Source: Chitinophaga japonensis (GTDB lineage Bacteria; Bacteroidota; Bacteroidia; Chitinophagales; Chitinophagaceae). Taken from it: 64,000 nucleotides of DNA. Location of the stretch: positions 1 through 64,000 of the forward strand of contig NZ_VLLG01000006.1 in NCBI RefSeq assembly GCF_007830125.1. Direction: 5' to 3'. Positions 10,006 through 18,041 of this stretch are shown one piece after another. The notes beneath the pieces were generated by a model. The model was not told the origin of the DNA. It was given only the letters and a program-made list of their open reading frames with translations, and did no database searches. A program made the position numbers and the translations under genes. How positions within the stretch are numbered: the first letter of the stretch is position 1; every line of letters begins with the position of its first letter.

Positions 10006-10413
10006 TTACTTCGTTTTTCCCATTTCCAGTATCACTTTGTACTCCTCGGGGGTAACGGCGCTTACGGACAGGCGGCTCAGCCTTACTAACTGCAGGTTGG
10101 CCAGGCGTTTTTCTGCCTTTACCTGCGCCAGGGTAACGGGCTGTTTAAAAGGCTTTACCGGCTTCAGGTCTACCACTACCCAGTTAGGGTCTGTGGTGGT
10201 AGGGTCCTGGTAATGCTCCTTCACCACCTCGGCAATGCCTACAATTTCCAGGCCCTCGTTACTGTGGTAGAACAGTACCTTGTCGCCCTTTTTCATGGCC
10301 TTCAGGTTATTGCGGGCGGCATAATTACGCACCCCGTCCCAGAAGGTTTGCCCGTCCTTTACAAATTGGTCCCAGGAATACTTGACAGGTTCTGATTTTA
10401 CGAGCCAGTACAT
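10006..10413 (-). CDS. EVE domain-containing protein
   Basis: A 135-residue single-domain protein starting MYWLVKSEP and ending in the compact EVE/PUA-like fold. The sequence KGDKVLFYHSNEG(x)EIVGIAEV is characteristic of EVE (thymocyte nuclear protein 1-like) domains, which bind modified bases in DNA or RNA. The length is normal for a stand-alone bacterial member. The cellular role of such proteins is not settled; recognition of modified nucleic acid is known for relatives. It converges with the esterase gene and is separated from the LutA-like gene by a 152-bp AT-rich repeat region, so it probably has its own promoter there. Confidence 0.88.
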   Translation of the reverse strand: MYWLVKSEPVKYSWDQFVKDGQTFWDGVRNYAARNNLKAMKKGDKVLFYHSNEGLEIVGIAEVVKEHYQDPTTTDPNWVVVDLKPVKPFKQPVTLAQVKAEKRLANLQLVRLSRLSVSAVTPEEYKVILEMGKTK

Positions 10414-10565
10414 AATTAATAATTAAAAATTAATAATTAATAATATTGATATACAAGTGTACCGTTAAAATACACGTGTTAATGATTAATAAAGTTTATA
10501 CCTGGTAAGTTCATTGCAGCACTGCCTCCCCGATTATTAACTATTAATTATTAATTCTTAATTAG
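10413..10565. repeat. AT-rich inverted word repeat (TTAATAAT family)
   Basis: The gap between the EVE and LutA-like genes starts with repeated TTAATAAT/AATTAAAAATT words (10413-10445) and ends with the complementary words (10534-10563), so the two sides can pair around a loop of about 90 bp. The end at 10542-10563 is identical over about 21 bp to sequence at 1047-1068 beside the IS element. No gene was seen inside. Confidence 0.7.
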
Positions 10566-11285
10566 CTATAAGCCGCTGGCCAGCACGTCTGCAATATGCA
10601 TGGTCTTTATGGAATGCCCGTGCTTGCGGATGTACCCGTCCAGGTGCATCAGGCAGGAAAGGTCCGTGGAGATCAGGTAATCCGCCCCGCTGTCTATTGC
10701 GTTCAGTACTTTCTGCTCGCCCATGCCGATGGAAATGGGCTCGAACTTCACGGCAAAGGTGCCGCCAAAGCCGCAGCATACCTCGCAATCGTTCATTTCG
10801 CGCAGCTCCAGTCCTCTTACTTTGGACAGCAGTTCCCGGGGCCCCTGCCTGATGCCGCACTCGCGGAGTGCGCCGCAGGCATCGTGGTAGGTGCCCACAC
10901 CGTTGAGCGTAGCGCCGGTATCCGTTACATGCAGCACATCGGTAAGAAACTCTGTGAATTCATACATATGCTTGCGCAGCAGCTTCACTTCATTATGCAC
11001 CGCCGAATTATCGAACAGCTTGCCGTAATAGTTGCGTATAAACCCGATACAGGAACCGCTGGGCGCCACCACGTACTCATAAGCGCGAAAATCCTTTACG
11101 AACTTGGTGGCCACGGAACGGCACTCATCCCAGTAGCCGGCGTTAAAGGCCGGCTGTCCGCAGCAGGTTTGCTGGGGGTTGTAGCTCACATTGCATCCCA
11201 GCTTTTCCAGCACCTTTACCATATTAAAGCCGGTTTCGGGGAATAGCTGGTCTACAAAACATGGTATGAAAAGCTGTACGTTCAT
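10566..11285 (-). CDS. (Fe-S)-binding protein, LutA/GlcF-like cysteine-rich domain protein
   Basis: A 239-residue protein with two CCG domains (motifs CCGQP near residue 41 and CCGFGG near residue 169), the pattern of LutA/YkgE and the heterodisulfide-reductase B subunit, where paired cysteines hold an Fe-S centre. In the LutABC system this subunit takes part in L-lactate oxidation. Here no lutB or lutC lies alongside within the window, so the electron partner is unknown and the lactate role is inference from family only. The start MNVQLFIPC is well supported. Upstream is an inverted repeat of AGCTAAC-type words, then ribH on the same strand. Confidence 0.85.
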   Translation of the reverse strand: MNVQLFIPCFVDQLFPETGFNMVKVLEKLGCNVSYNPQQTCCGQPAFNAGYWDECRSVATKFVKDFRAYEYVVAPSGSCIGFIRNYYGKLFDNSAVHNEVKLLRKHMYEFTEFLTDVLHVTDTGATLNGVGTYHDACGALRECGIRQGPRELLSKVRGLELREMNDCEVCCGFGGTFAVKFEPISIGMGEQKVLNAIDSGADYLISTDLSCLMHLDGYIRKHGHSIKTMHIADVLASGL

Positions 11286-11307
11286 TCTTTTTAGCTTTTA
11301 GCCGTCA

Positions 11308-11362
11308 GCGGTTAGCTTCGTAGCTATTACGCATTTACGCTAAAGGCTACGAAGCTAACTGC
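11308..11362. repeat. 17-bp inverted repeat between LutA-like gene and ribH
   Basis: Arms at 11308-11324 (GCGGTTAGCTTCGTAGC) and 11346-11362 pair with a single mismatch around a 21-bp loop. The left arm is preceded by more TTAGC/TAGCC words. A related AGCTAATAGCTAATT run sits at 12595-12625 before pdhA. It may act as a terminator or processing hairpin in the minus-strand transcript; no T-run supports classic termination. Confidence 0.65.
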
Positions 11363-11857
11363 TTATTTTAAATTTCTCAGCAATGCGATCATCTTCAGCG
11401 CCGTAATAGCGGCTTCCTCGCCTTTATGCCCGTGCGCGCCGCCCAGGCGTTCCTCCGCCTGCTCCATGTTGTCCACGGTCAGCACTCCAAATATAACAGG
11501 CACGGGCAGCTCCAGGTTCAGTTGGGTAATGCCGCTGGTAACGCCCTGGCATACGTAATCGAAATGCGGGGTGGCGCCGCGCACCACGCATCCGAATGCA
11601 ATAATAGCGCCAGGTTGCGAGCCGGTGCCTTTGGTGGCCTCCCAGTACTGCCGGCAGGCAAAGGGCAGCTCAAAAGCGCCGGGTACCTGCACCTTGTTGA
11701 TCCTGGATATGTTATACCGCGCCAATGCACGCTCGCAGCCGGCCACCAGCTCGCTGGTCACCGTATCGTTCCATTCGGTATATATCATAACAACACTGGC
11801 ATCCTCTAAATGGAGAATGCCAGCATCGTTTAATAACGTTTGGTTATGTATTGACAT
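11363..11857 (-). CDS. ribH: 6,7-dimethyl-8-ribityllumazine synthase
   Basis: 164 residues, normal for RibH. It condenses 5-amino-6-ribitylaminouracil with 3,4-dihydroxy-2-butanone 4-phosphate in riboflavin synthesis and normally forms a 60-mer or decamer. Supporting motifs are YTEWND near the N-terminus (substrate-binding Trp), VPGAFELPF, the flexible loop GCVVRGATPHFDYV with its conserved His, and GGAHGHKGEEAAITAL at the C-terminus. The TPR gene ends 14 bp upstream on the same strand, so the two are probably co-transcribed. No FMN riboswitch was recognised. Other riboflavin genes are not in the window. Confidence 0.97.
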   Translation of the reverse strand: MSIHNQTLLNDAGILHLEDASVVMIYTEWNDTVTSELVAGCERALARYNISRINKVQVPGAFELPFACRQYWEATKGTGSQPGAIIAFGCVVRGATPHFDYVCQGVTSGITQLNLELPVPVIFGVLTVDNMEQAEERLGGAHGHKGEEAAITALKMIALLRNLK

Positions 11858-11871
11858 AATTAAATTCCGGA

Positions 11872-12570
11872 TTAGTCCCTGACTTCACCCAGCCTGGCCA
11901 GGTACTTGTCCATTTCACGGCCTTCGTTGGTCTGGGGGTATTTTTCCCTGATCTCTTTGTAGATAGTGATGGCTTCCTGCGGTTTGCCGGCCTTTTCCAG
12001 GGCCAGCCCGGCGCGGAACAGGTACAGCGGGGCGGTCAGCTCATTATCGCTGTAATGGCCGGCTTTTTTGTAAAACCCGATGCCTTCATCCATTTTGTTC
12101 AGCTCCATGTAAGCATCGCCGGTAAGGCCGTATGCATAGGCCTGCACCAGCTTGTCGTCGGCGCTGAAGGATTTCAGCATGTCTATACCTTTCTGGTATT
12201 CGCCCAGCTTCACATAGCATACGCCGGCGCTGTATTTGGCCAGGTTGCCTACCTTGGTGCCGCCATAACGGTCTATCACCTGCAGGTAACCATAGTTATT
12301 GCCGTCGCCGTTCAGGGCCAGCCTGAAAGAGTCCGCCGCAAAAGCCTCCTGTGCGTGGAAGATCATTTCCTGGGCTTTCTTTTCATTGGGCGCTTTGATA
12401 AAACGGTTATAGGCGAAAAAGCCGCCTACGATTACCACCACTGCCAGCAGGGCAATGTTGATGACGTTCTTATTCTTATGATAGAAGTCCTCTGCCTTGT
12501 GCACGGACCCCTGCAGATCAAATTCCTGCGATGATTGTGGTGTAGCGGCTTTATGTTTTATTTCTGCCAT
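11872..12570 (-). CDS. Membrane-anchored tetratricopeptide repeat protein (YfgM-like)
   Basis: 232 residues: a charged cytoplasmic N-terminus (about 1-33), one membrane segment (about 35-55, INIALLAVVVIVGGFFAY) and an extracytoplasmic TPR solenoid (about 65-225). The architecture matches the tetratricopeptide proteins that in Bacteroidota sit beside ribH and resemble YfgM/ancillary SecYEG factors. It probably binds proteins at the periplasmic face of the inner membrane (inference). It starts upstream of ribH with only 14 bp between stop and start, suggesting an operon. It is separated from pdhA by 58 bp. Confidence 0.85.
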   Translation of the reverse strand: MAEIKHKAATPQSSQEFDLQGSVHKAEDFYHKNKNVINIALLAVVVIVGGFFAYNRFIKAPNEKKAQEMIFHAQEAFAADSFRLALNGDGNNYGYLQVIDRYGGTKVGNLAKYSAGVCYVKLGEYQKGIDMLKSFSADDKLVQAYAYGLTGDAYMELNKMDEGIGFYKKAGHYSDNELTAPLYLFRAGLALEKAGKPQEAITIYKEIREKYPQTNEGREMDKYLARLGEVRD

Positions 12571-12628
12571 TTTCAGTTTGTTATCAGTTTTTTTTAGCTG
12601 TTGGCTGCGTGGCTAATAGCTAATTATC

Positions 12629-13639
12629 TCAGTCTACAATGAAGGGATAATCTTCCTGTACGTAAACGTCTTTCAGTAATTCGTTGTCATCGGGCCAGGG
12701 AGATTCTTCTGCGAACTTCACGCAGTCTTCCACTTCCTGCTTTACTTTCTCATTGATCGCCTCAATTTCTGCTTCCGTCGCCCATTTGTTCTTCTGGATG
12801 GTCTTCAGCACCTGGTTGATGGGATCTTTTTCCTTGTATTGCTCTACTTCTTCTTTTGTACGGTATTTGGCCGGGTCGCTCATGGAGTGGCCGCGGTAGC
12901 GGTAGGTCTTGATCTCTATCAGGGTGGGACCATTGCCTTCGCGGGCGCGTTTGATGGCTCTTTCCAGGCCGTCGTGCACCACTTCGCAGCTCATGCCGTC
13001 GATGGAGTCGCTGGGCATATCGTAAGCGTCTGCCAGCTTATAGATATCCAGTACGTTGGAGGTACGCTCTACGGAAGTACCCATGGCGTACATATTGTTC
13101 TCGCAGATGAAGATCACCGGCAGCTTCCACAACATGGCCATGTTGAAGGTCTCATGCAGGATACCCTGGCGGGCGGCGCCGTCGCCAAAGAAGCAAAGCA
13201 CCACATTGTCCTTACCCTGGTACTGCTCGGCAAAGGCCAGGCCTGCGCCGGTGCCTATCTGGGCGCCTACGATGCCATGGCCGCCAAAGAAACCTTTTTC
13301 CTTGGAGAAGAAGTGCATGCTGCCTCCCTTGCCCTTGGAGCAACCGGTAGCCTTGCCATACAGCTCGGCCATACATTCGTTGGCAGTCAACCCTTTGGCA
13401 ATGGCCAGCGCGTGATCGCGGTAGGCGGTAATAAATTTATCTTCGGGCTTCGTAGCAGTCATAGCACCTGCTGCAATTGCTTCCTGCCCGATATACAGGT
13501 GGCAAAAACCACGTATCTTCTGCATACCATAAAGCTGGCCGGCTTTTTCTTCAAAGCGGCGCAGCAAGAGCATCAATTCATACCAATATAAGTACGTTTC
13601 CTTGGTGAATTTCGTCTTCGCGTCTGTTTTAGTAGCCAC
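12629..13639 (-). CDS. pdhA: Pyruvate dehydrogenase E1 component, alpha subunit
   Basis: About 336 residues with a GTG start at 13639 (reading VATKTDAKTKFTKE); the longer reading back to 13774 is hydrophobic, unrelated to the family and would run into recF, so it was rejected. The thiamine-diphosphate/magnesium motif GDGAARQGILHETFNMA...ENN, the GGHGIVGAQ segment and the phosphorylation-loop-like YRYRGHSMSDPA region identify the E1 alpha chain, which with E1 beta decarboxylates pyruvate and passes the acetyl group to the E2 lipoyl domain. No E1 beta, E2 or E3 gene is adjacent, so the complex is encoded at separate loci. Divergent from recF across about 75 bp. Confidence 0.94.
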   Translation of the reverse strand: MATKTDAKTKFTKETYLYWYELMLLLRRFEEKAGQLYGMQKIRGFCHLYIGQEAIAAGAMTATKPEDKFITAYRDHALAIAKGLTANECMAELYGKATGCSKGKGGSMHFFSKEKGFFGGHGIVGAQIGTGAGLAFAEQYQGKDNVVLCFFGDGAARQGILHETFNMAMLWKLPVIFICENNMYAMGTSVERTSNVLDIYKLADAYDMPSDSIDGMSCEVVHDGLERAIKRAREGNGPTLIEIKTYRYRGHSMSDPAKYRTKEEVEQYKEKDPINQVLKTIQKNKWATEAEIEAINEKVKQEVEDCVKFAEESPWPDDNELLKDVYVQEDYPFIVD

Positions 13640-13712
13640 TGTTTCTAAATTTGTCCGCAAATATAAAAGGAAAATCCTAAAAACTAAATAACTGTGGCAA
13701 TTACCTGTAAAT

Positions 13713-14822
13713 TTGCGGGTTATAAATAACAGTAGCCTGCTAACCGTCAAAAACATATCGCTTACCCAGTTCAAAAATTACACGCTCCGGCGCTTTAGCT
13801 TCCGGCAGCGCTTTGTGGGCATTACCGGGCGCAATGGCAGCGGCAAGACCAACCTGCTGGATGCCATCTACTATATCTGCTTTACCAAGAGCTATTTCAG
13901 CAGCAATGAAAGCCAGAATACCCAGTACCACACCCCTGGTTTCCGGCTGGAGGGCGTGCTGGAGCGCGGCGGGCAGGACCATAAGGTAGTTTGCACCCTG
14001 AAAGAAGGGAAAAAGGAGATCTCCCTGGACGGGGAGGCTTATGAGCGCTTTTCCCAGCACATCGGCCGCTTCCCGGCCGTCATGATAGCCCCGGACGATG
14101 CCGGCATTATCCTGGGCGGCAGCGAGGAGCGCCGCAAATGGCTGGACGGCTTGCTTTCCCAGCTATACCCCGGCTACCTGGAGCACCTGATCACCTATAA
14201 TAAGATATTGCAGCAACGGAACAGCCTGCTAAAGACCATTGCCGCCCAGGGCCGCTCCCAGGATGCGCTGCTGGACGTGCTGGACGCCCAACTGGCGCAG
14301 CACGGGAAGCCGGTATTTGAGCAGCGCCGGGCATTCCTGCCCGCCTTTATACAAAAGGTGCAGGAGCTGTACGATTACCTGGCCGGACGGCATGAAGTAG
14401 TGAATATCCGCTACCAGTGCAGCCTGCTGGAACAGCCCCTGGAGCGCCTCCTGGCCGCCAACCGGCACAGGGACCAGCTACTGCAGCGCACCAGCGGCGG
14501 CATTCACCGGGATGACCTGCTGTTCCTCCTGGACGAGCACCCCATGAAAACCAGCGCCTCCCAGGGACAGCGCAAGAGCTTCCTTTTTGCCCTGAAGCTG
14601 GCGCAGTACGAGGTGATCAAAAACCAGAAACAGTTCCCTCCCCTCCTGCTGCTGGACGATGTATTTGAAAAGCTGGACCAGGAACGGGTGACCCGCCTCA
14701 TCCAGCTCGTTAGTCGCCCGGACTATGGACAGGTGTTCATTACCGACACCCATGGCAACCGCTTACAGGCCGCTTTTGAGCACCTGCCGGACGATTTTCA
14801 ACTGGTGGAAATGGAAGCCTGA
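13713..14822 (+). CDS. recF: DNA replication/repair ATPase RecF
   Basis: 369 residues, normal for RecF. The motifs are Walker A GRNGSGKT (K45), an ABC-type signature SASQGQRKSF near residue 285, and Walker B LLLLDDVFEKLD near residue 312. RecF acts with RecO and RecR to load RecA at gaps in DNA. The best available start is a TTG at 13713; the family N-terminus (LTVKNISLTQFKNY) begins about ten residues later and no ATG exists before it. That TTG lies inside a TAAATTTG promoter-like box (13708-13715), so the real initiation codon is uncertain. A Crp-like gene and a DciA-like gene follow; DciA-like genes near recF are common in this phylum. Confidence 0.94.
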   Translation: MRVINNSSLLTVKNISLTQFKNYTLRRFSFRQRFVGITGRNGSGKTNLLDAIYYICFTKSYFSSNESQNTQYHTPGFRLEGVLERGGQDHKVVCTLKEGKKEISLDGEAYERFSQHIGRFPAVMIAPDDAGIILGGSEERRKWLDGLLSQLYPGYLEHLITYNKILQQRNSLLKTIAAQGRSQDALLDVLDAQLAQHGKPVFEQRRAFLPAFIQKVQELYDYLAGRHEVVNIRYQCSLLEQPLERLLAANRHRDQLLQRTSGGIHRDDLLFLLDEHPMKTSASQGQRKSFLFALKLAQYEVIKNQKQFPPLLLLDDVFEKLDQERVTRLIQLVSRPDYGQVFITDTHGNRLQAAFEHLPDDFQLVEMEA

Positions 14823-14860
14823 GCAATCTCACAATTATAAACGGGTGGAAACAGGGCTGA

Positions 14861-15427
14861 TCAGGAACGCCGGAGCCTGCTAAGGGTTTCCCGCGACACG
14901 CCCAGGTAGGAAGCCAGCAGGGTTTTAGGCACCCGCTGGAACAGGGACGGGTACCGTTTCAGCAACTGCTCGTAACGCTCGTTTGCATTGGCGGTCAGGA
15001 AAGACAAGATGCGCCGCTGCGATGCAATGTGGCCGGCATTCGCCTTCTGAAGAAAGAAATGCTCCATCTTCTGCAGCCCTGCGCATAGTTGCCGGTAATT
15101 TTCCAGGGAAAGGCAGCACACCCGGGTGTTTTCCAGGCATTGCAGGGACATGGTGGCCTTCGTCCGGGTAAAATAGGCCTGGTAATCGCTTTCCCACCAG
15201 TCCTCCATGGCAAAGGAAACAATGTGCTGCCGGCCTGATTCATCGTCATATATCAGCTTCAAAAGCCCGGCCACAACAAAATAGGCATGTGGTACGCTTT
15301 CCCCCTGCCGGATGAGAAAGGCACGTTTCTTATATTGTTCAGTCGTGAAATGCTCCCATACAAACGCAAACTCGTCATCCGTGAGCGGCACTATCTTTTC
15401 TATGTGTTCCCTTAGTTGTTCCTGCAT
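14861..15427 (-). CDS. Crp/Fnr family transcriptional regulator
   Basis: 188 residues. An N-terminal cyclic-nucleotide-binding-type beta barrel (about 10-115, with RQGESVPHAYFVVAGLLKL) is joined by a long helix to a C-terminal helix-turn-helix (about 140-185, LLASYLGVSRETLSRLRR). It is shorter than E. coli Crp and lacks the phosphate-binding RxS pair of true cAMP sensors and the cysteine cluster of Fnr, so its ligand is unknown. Its 5' flank contains a striking array of phased repeats and a 20-bp palindrome (15441-15521), which may be its own operator. It converges with recF and diverges from the DciA-like gene. Confidence 0.9.
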   Translation of the reverse strand: MQEQLREHIEKIVPLTDDEFAFVWEHFTTEQYKKRAFLIRQGESVPHAYFVVAGLLKLIYDDESGRQHIVSFAMEDWWESDYQAYFTRTKATMSLQCLENTRVCCLSLENYRQLCAGLQKMEHFFLQKANAGHIASQRRILSFLTANANERYEQLLKRYPSLFQRVPKTLLASYLGVSRETLSRLRRS

Positions 15428-15440
15428 GGACCTGAAGATA

Positions 15441-15521
15441 ACCTATATATGACCTATATACAACCTATATATAAGCTATAGATAAGCTATCCCATAAAGA
15501 TATAGGTTATCTATAGCTTAT
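15441..15521. promoter_or_regulatory. Phased ACCTATATA repeats and 20-bp palindrome upstream of Crp-like gene
   Basis: ACCTATAT occurs at 15441, 15452 and 15463, an exact 11-bp period, that is one helical turn. It continues into the left arm of an inverted repeat, 15471-15490 and 15502-15521 (right arm ATAGGTTATCTATAGCTTAT), with one mismatch and an 11-bp spacer. The block starts 13 bp from the Crp-like start codon and lies about 80 bp from the divergent DciA-like gene. It looks like a multi-site operator read on one face of the helix; it lacks the GC stem and T-run of a terminator. Confidence 0.7.
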
Positions 15522-15587
15522 GCCCCTGTTACTAACGGGTTTTCTGTAAATAACAGGGATATCAAAGACCGATATGCATAAATGCTT

Positions 15588-15595
15588 TACCTTTG
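15588..15595 (+). promoter_or_regulatory. TAnnTTTG promoter box immediately before the DciA-like start
   Basis: TACCTTTG matches the Bacteroidota -7 consensus exactly and ends 4 bp before the ATG at 15600. No clear TTTG -33 box is seen at the usual spacing. If used, transcription would start at or within the start codon, giving a leaderless message. Confidence 0.45.
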
Positions 15596-15599
15596 CTGC

Positions 15600-15887
15600 A
15601 TGCGTCACGGGATCAGCTCAATCGGGGATGCCCTCCGGGAATATATGAACAAAAGCCGCCTTAAGCCGCGGATGATGGAAGTTCGTATACAGGAAAACTG
15701 GGAGCAACTGATGGGAAAAACCATAGCACGGTATACGGAGAGCATCCAGTTGATAGACGGGAAGCTGATCATCACCACCAATGTGGCCCCGCTTAAACAG
15801 GAGCTGAATTACGCCAAAGAAAAGATCATCAAACTGGTGAATGAAATGCTGGAAGAGCCAGCGGTACGGGAAGTGATTGTCAGGTAA
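15600..15887 (+). CDS. DUF721 (DciA-like) protein
   Basis: 95 residues from the ATG at 15600 (MRHGISSIGDALREYM); an in-frame ATG at 15582 would add six residues (MLYLCC) and lies across a probable promoter box, so it was not chosen. The pattern of an N-terminal helix, VRIQENWEQLMGKTIARYT and a small beta/alpha domain (IDGKLIITTNVAPLKQELNYAKEKIIKLVNE) is the DUF721 fold, whose DciA members help load the replicative helicase. The protein is the short form usual in Bacteroidota. Its closeness to recF fits a replication role (inference). Confidence 0.85.
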   Translation: MRHGISSIGDALREYMNKSRLKPRMMEVRIQENWEQLMGKTIARYTESIQLIDGKLIITTNVAPLKQELNYAKEKIIKLVNEMLEEPAVREVIVR

Positions 15888-15896
15888 AAAGTAAAT

Positions 15897-16415
15897 TTAA
15901 TTCTTCGCCAGGTCTATCAGGTCCTGTATATCCTTCATCAGCATACGGGTGCGGAGGTGCAGCATCACCAGCTCGCTTTCATCTTTTATCAGCACCACCA
16001 CATTGCCCAGTTCATCCCCTTTTCCTTTGTTCATCATATATACGGTGCTGCCCTGGTCGCGCACTTCCAGCAGGGGCTCCAGACCGGCTTTGTCGGCCAG
16101 GTTCTGCCGCAGGCGGTACAGGGATTCGCGGTCAATCGCATCGCTGTTCTTCGCCTGGATCACGTAGAGCTTCATGCGCTTCACTTTCCGGAGCATTCGT
16201 TTTACAACAACGGCCGTTTCCTTATCCTCCCCTTCGTCTATCAGGCTGGCGGGCAGCAGGGCGCCCCCGATCTTTGCCAGGAAGCCCAGCCCGATGCGGT
16301 AGGTTTCCGCCTTACCCCGGTATTCCCGCTGAAATTCCTTTAAATACTTCCTTTGTGCGGACACCGGGCCGGCGGCCAGTGCCAGGAGCAGGCAACAGGT
16401 GATGAGTGTTTTCAT
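15897..16415 (-). CDS. DUF4252 domain-containing secreted protein (second of a pair)
   Basis: 172 residues with a signal peptide (1-20, ending VSAQ) and the DUF4252 domain, recognised by VKRMLRKVKRMKLYVIQ and a C-terminal VVVLIKDESELVMLHLRTRM segment. The function is unknown; the family is restricted largely to Bacteroidota and usually sits in pairs beside an ECF sigma factor and its membrane antagonist, exactly as here. Its ATG overlaps the stop of the preceding DUF4252 gene by 4 bp (ATGA), so translation is probably coupled. It ends 9 bp from the convergent DciA-like gene. Confidence 0.88.
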   Translation of the reverse strand: MKTLITCCLLLALAAGPVSAQRKYLKEFQREYRGKAETYRIGLGFLAKIGGALLPASLIDEGEDKETAVVVKRMLRKVKRMKLYVIQAKNSDAIDRESLYRLRQNLADKAGLEPLLEVRDQGSTVYMMNKGKGDELGNVVVLIKDESELVMLHLRTRMLMKDIQDLIDLAKN

Positions 16416-16924
16416 TTTTTCAGTTTTTTGAGGTTATCCATTCCCTGAATATTCATGCCGCTGGCAATCTGTGCGATCTCGTTCAGGTCAATATCGCCTA
16501 CCAGGCTCATGGCCACAAATTCATTGGTGCTGCCTACGAGCATGATCAGCTCTGCAATGTTACCCCGGGCGTTTTCCTTTACCAGGAACTTCAGGTCGCT
16601 TTGCCCGTCACGCACCGTCATCAGCTCTTCAAAATCCCTGGTCAGGAAAGCGGCGGCTTCGCGGTACAGCTTAGACCCGTCTTTGGCGTCTTCTTTGGCC
16701 AGGATGCGCAGCCCTTTCAGCTTCTTTACAACGGACATGAACTGCTGTCCTTCGCCGGTATTGATATCCAGCTTGCTGAACATGCTGAACATCTTGGGTG
16801 TAACGCTCACCAGGGTGAAGCTGCGATCGTCCTCGTATTTCTGGAAGAACCGGTCTATAACGCTTTGGGCGGATAGCTGGCGGCCGGCCATTACCAGCGC
16901 CAGTATTAATATTAACTTTTTCAT
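16412..16924 (-). CDS. DUF4252 domain-containing secreted protein (first of a pair)
   Basis: 170 residues with a signal peptide (about 1-19, ending LSAQ). It has the same domain plan as the next gene (KKLKGLRILAKEDAKDGSKLY and a C-terminal IAELIMLVGSTNEFVAMSLVG segment) and is a diverged tandem duplicate. It is probably periplasmic. It is the third gene of the sigma/anti-sigma operon, 54 bp after the membrane protein, and may be part of the signal sensed or the output controlled by that sigma factor (inference). Confidence 0.87.
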   Translation of the reverse strand: MKKLILILALVMAGRQLSAQSVIDRFFQKYEDDRSFTLVSVTPKMFSMFSKLDINTGEGQQFMSVVKKLKGLRILAKEDAKDGSKLYREAAAFLTRDFEELMTVRDGQSDLKFLVKENARGNIAELIMLVGSTNEFVAMSLVGDIDLNEIAQIASGMNIQGMDNLKKLKK

Positions 16925-16978
16925 CTGTTTATATTTGGTTTCATTTTCATTTATACTATTTATCAGGTAGTGCTTGCG

Positions 16979-17467
16979 CTAGTCATTTTTTACTTTTTCG
17001 GTGGCTTCATTGAAATAGGAAAGCTTTTCCACCTGGGAAGTGCCCTTGTTCAGGTTCCGGGCCAGCAGTTCCAGCGCCTTTTCCGTTTCCCGGTAGGCTT
17101 TCTCCGGGTCCGTGAAGGTGTCCTGCTGCCAGGCGGACAGGTCCAGTTGTTGCTGCTTTTGCCGGAACTGCTGCACGCTGTAGCCAACGCCTGCCAGCAG
17201 CAGCAGCATGGCGGCATATTTCATCCAGTGCTGCCAGGGCCTGGCCCGGCGCAAGGGCAGTATACGATCATCAGGCAATGCCGGCAGTTCTTTTTCACTT
17301 TCTGCCTGGAAGTAGCTGAACAGTGGTGCGGCTTCCCGCAGGTCTTCCGGCAATGCATCCCGGTGCGTTACAAAAAAACGGCGCAGCAGCGCTTCTTCCT
17401 CCAGCGACGTATCTGCTTCCCAGTATTTTTCCAGCAGCGCTCTTATCTTATTGTAATCCATATACAT
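16979..17467 (-). CDS. Putative anti-sigma factor, single-pass membrane protein
   Basis: 162 residues: a cytoplasmic helical region (about 1-80, starting MDYNKIRALLEKYWEADTSLEEEALLRRFF, here abbreviated by its opening), one membrane segment (about 82-99, WMKYAAMLLLLAGVGYSV) and a periplasmic helical tail. The size, topology and position directly after the ECF sigma gene, overlapping it by 20 bp, point to a sigma antagonist. No zinc-binding HxxxCxxC motif is present, so it is not a classic ZAS protein. A second ATG at 17461 is equally possible as start. Alternatively it is an uncharacterised membrane partner of the DUF4252 proteins. Confidence 0.7.
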   Translation of the reverse strand: MYMDYNKIRALLEKYWEADTSLEEEALLRRFFVTHRDALPEDLREAAPLFSYFQAESEKELPALPDDRILPLRRARPWQHWMKYAAMLLLLAGVGYSVQQFRQKQQQLDLSAWQQDTFTDPEKAYRETEKALELLARNLNKGTSQVEKLSYFNEATEKVKND

Positions 17468-17966
17468 GCAAATTTTGTAATTGCTCCCGCACGGCTTTCC
17501 TGGCCCGGTGCAGGTTTATTTTAACTTCGCTGAGCGTTATTTCAAGTACGTCTGCAATTTCCTGGTAGGAAAAGCCATCCATATCCCGCAGTTGGATAGC
17601 GGTACGGTACTTTTCCGGCAGGGCGTTAATGATACGGTGCACCCGGCTCATCACGTCATGCTGCTCTGCCGCCAGGTGCGGGCTGGGTTGGTGGCCGGAT
17701 TGTATGCCGTCCACTTTTTCCAGTCCTTCAGTAAGCCGGTATTTTTTAGACTTCAGCCTGTCCAGCGCCAGGTTGCGCACAATGCGCATGCACCAGGCCT
17801 CCGGGTTTTGCAGCTCCGTCATCCGCTCCTGCTGATGCCATACTTTCAGCAGGGCATCCTGGATGATGTCTTTGGCATCTTCCTCATTGTTTAACAGGCG
17901 GTAAGCAAAGCGGAACAGCTTTGGCCTGATAGGAATTACCTGTGAATGAAACAGTTCTAAGGACAT
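17448..17966 (-). CDS. ECF RNA polymerase sigma factor
   Basis: 172 residues. Sigma region 2 (about 20-85, NNEEDAKDIIQDALLKVWHQ) and region 4 (about 115-165, LPEKYRTAIQLRDMDGFSYQ...) with a C-terminal helix-turn-helix are both intact, with no region 3, as expected of ECF sigma factors. It would direct RNA polymerase to a small regulon in response to an envelope or other signal relayed by the downstream membrane protein. It heads a four-gene operon (sigma, membrane protein, two DUF4252 proteins). No FecR-type antagonist or TonB receptor lies nearby, so this is not a SusCD-type regulatory trio. Confidence 0.93.
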   Translation of the reverse strand: MSLELFHSQVIPIRPKLFRFAYRLLNNEEDAKDIIQDALLKVWHQQERMTELQNPEAWCMRIVRNLALDRLKSKKYRLTEGLEKVDGIQSGHQPSPHLAAEQHDVMSRVHRIINALPEKYRTAIQLRDMDGFSYQEIADVLEITLSEVKINLHRARKAVREQLQNLHVYGLQ

Positions 17967-18041
17967 AACAATGATTCAATGCCTTTTTTACAATATGCTA
18001 TACCAGGAAGACGACCGTAAAAAAGCTTTGTTACAAAGCAA

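Noticed and set aside
13640-13774. N-terminal extension of pdhA
   Set aside because: The residues are unrelated to E1 alpha and overlap the recF start; the GTG at 13639 fits the family length.
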